Positions 22,311-22,415 of a stretch of 22,415 bases of DNA are shown piece after piece. This DNA comes from Thermoplasmata archaeon (GTDB taxonomy: Archaea > Thermoplasmatota > Thermoplasmata > Halarchaeoplasmatales > Halarchaeoplasmataceae): NCBI GenBank assembly GCA_019594305.1, contig JAFDTZ010000018.1, positions 1 through 22,415 on the forward strand. Reading direction: 5' to 3'. Made by a program: the position numbers and the translations under genes. The notes beneath the pieces are model-generated. The model did not search any database. It saw nothing but the letters and a program-made list of their open reading frames with translations, and was not told the DNA's origin. The first letter of the stretch is position 1; every line of letters begins with the position of its first letter.

Positions 22311-22367
22311 TTTTGCAATGTTGGTAATATCCTCAAACTATTTATCACACCTTGTTCCTATATAAAA
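22311..22367 (+). promoter_or_regulatory. Likely cyuA terminator and promoter of the last gene
   Basis: A T5 run near 22311-22315 may end the cyuA transcript. Two TATA-like boxes follow: ACTATTTATC at about 22338-22347, which suits the ATG at 22380, and CTATATAAAAC at about 22358-22368, which would start transcription near 22388 and suits a later ATG at 22397. Confidence 0.4.
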
Positions 22368-22379
22368 CAGGGATAGTAC

Positions 22380-22415
22380 ATGAGATTGGTAAGAGGATGT
22401 CACGTGTGCGGAAAA
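22380..22415 (+). CDS. Start of an unidentified gene, truncated by the window
   Basis: Twelve codons are visible from ATG at 22380, giving 'MRLVRGCHVCGK', with a CxxC that could begin a zinc-binding knuckle. An alternative ATG at 22397 in another frame begins 'MSRVRK' and better fits the stronger TATA box. Too little is present to name the protein or to choose the frame with confidence. Confidence 0.35.
   Translation, partial: MRLVRGCHVCGK

Noticed and set aside
1..22415. CRISPR arrays, insertion sequences or integrase-flanked island
   Set aside because: No regularly spaced repeats, transposase or integrase motifs, or target-site duplications were found. Most genes are ordinary chromosomal functions.

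Overview
This window looks archaeal and most likely euryarchaeal. It carries the large subunit of the archaeal replicative polymerase PolD, a flap endonuclease with a C-terminal PCNA-binding tail, and the preQ0/archaeosine enzymes QueD and QueC. It also has a class III (EppA/PibD-type) prepilin and a pair of single-domain KaiC-like proteins. AT-rich archaeal TATA boxes lie about 20-40 bases before most starts, many of them giving leaderless or very short-leader transcripts. The pilin's 'EGLPLYLIILVV' hydrophobic stretch is, from memory, like pilins of Thermoplasmatota, so an uncultured relative of that group is my best guess; this is inference. No rRNA, tRNA, CRISPR array, insertion sequence or intein was seen. 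Coding density is high and the longest gene-free stretch is about 256 bases (571-826).

Layout. 1-570: 3' end of a surface protein (InlB-type repeat, Ig-like domain, C-terminal membrane anchor). 827-4134: a tightly overlapping four-gene operon for an amino-acid dehydrogenase complex, with the same subunit order as the dye-linked L-proline dehydrogenases of Thermococcales (alpha, ferredoxin-like, BFD-like, beta). 4279-6857: purS-purL. 6863-9196, minus strand: pilin, HerA-type ATPase and V4R-like sensor. 9318-10088: a seven-helix membrane protein of unknown function. 10102-10878, minus: a charged hypothetical protein and a minimal FKBP isomerase. 10981-12119: queD-queC. 12136-13113, minus: a membrane-bound Mrr-like protein with an altered nuclease motif. 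13267-15848: a degenerate KaiC-like protein, an intact KaiC-like ATPase, then fen1. 15845-19165, minus: polC (PolD large subunit), whose stop codon shares a CTAG with that of fen1. 19231-20716, minus: a PLP aminotransferase and a small ferredoxin. 20899-22283: a 38-codon small ORF coupled to an L-cysteine desulfidase (cyuA family). 22380-end: the start of another gene.

How the parts work together. The dehydrogenase operon should pass electrons from an amino acid through FAD, Fe-S centres and a second flavoprotein to a downstream acceptor. The purine pair supplies FGAM synthase without its glutaminase PurQ nearby. fen1 and polC are both replication and repair genes and converge on each other. 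The cysteine desulfidase and the ferredoxin/aminotransferase genes diverge from a region holding two palindromes centred 22 bp apart, a good candidate for a shared operator.

No single block is clearly a new defence or mobile system. The most unusual points are the pilin and ATPase reading frames separated by only one TGA, the small ORF and twin palindromes before cyuA, the active/degenerate KaiC pair, and the membrane Mrr protein that has lost its catalytic signature.
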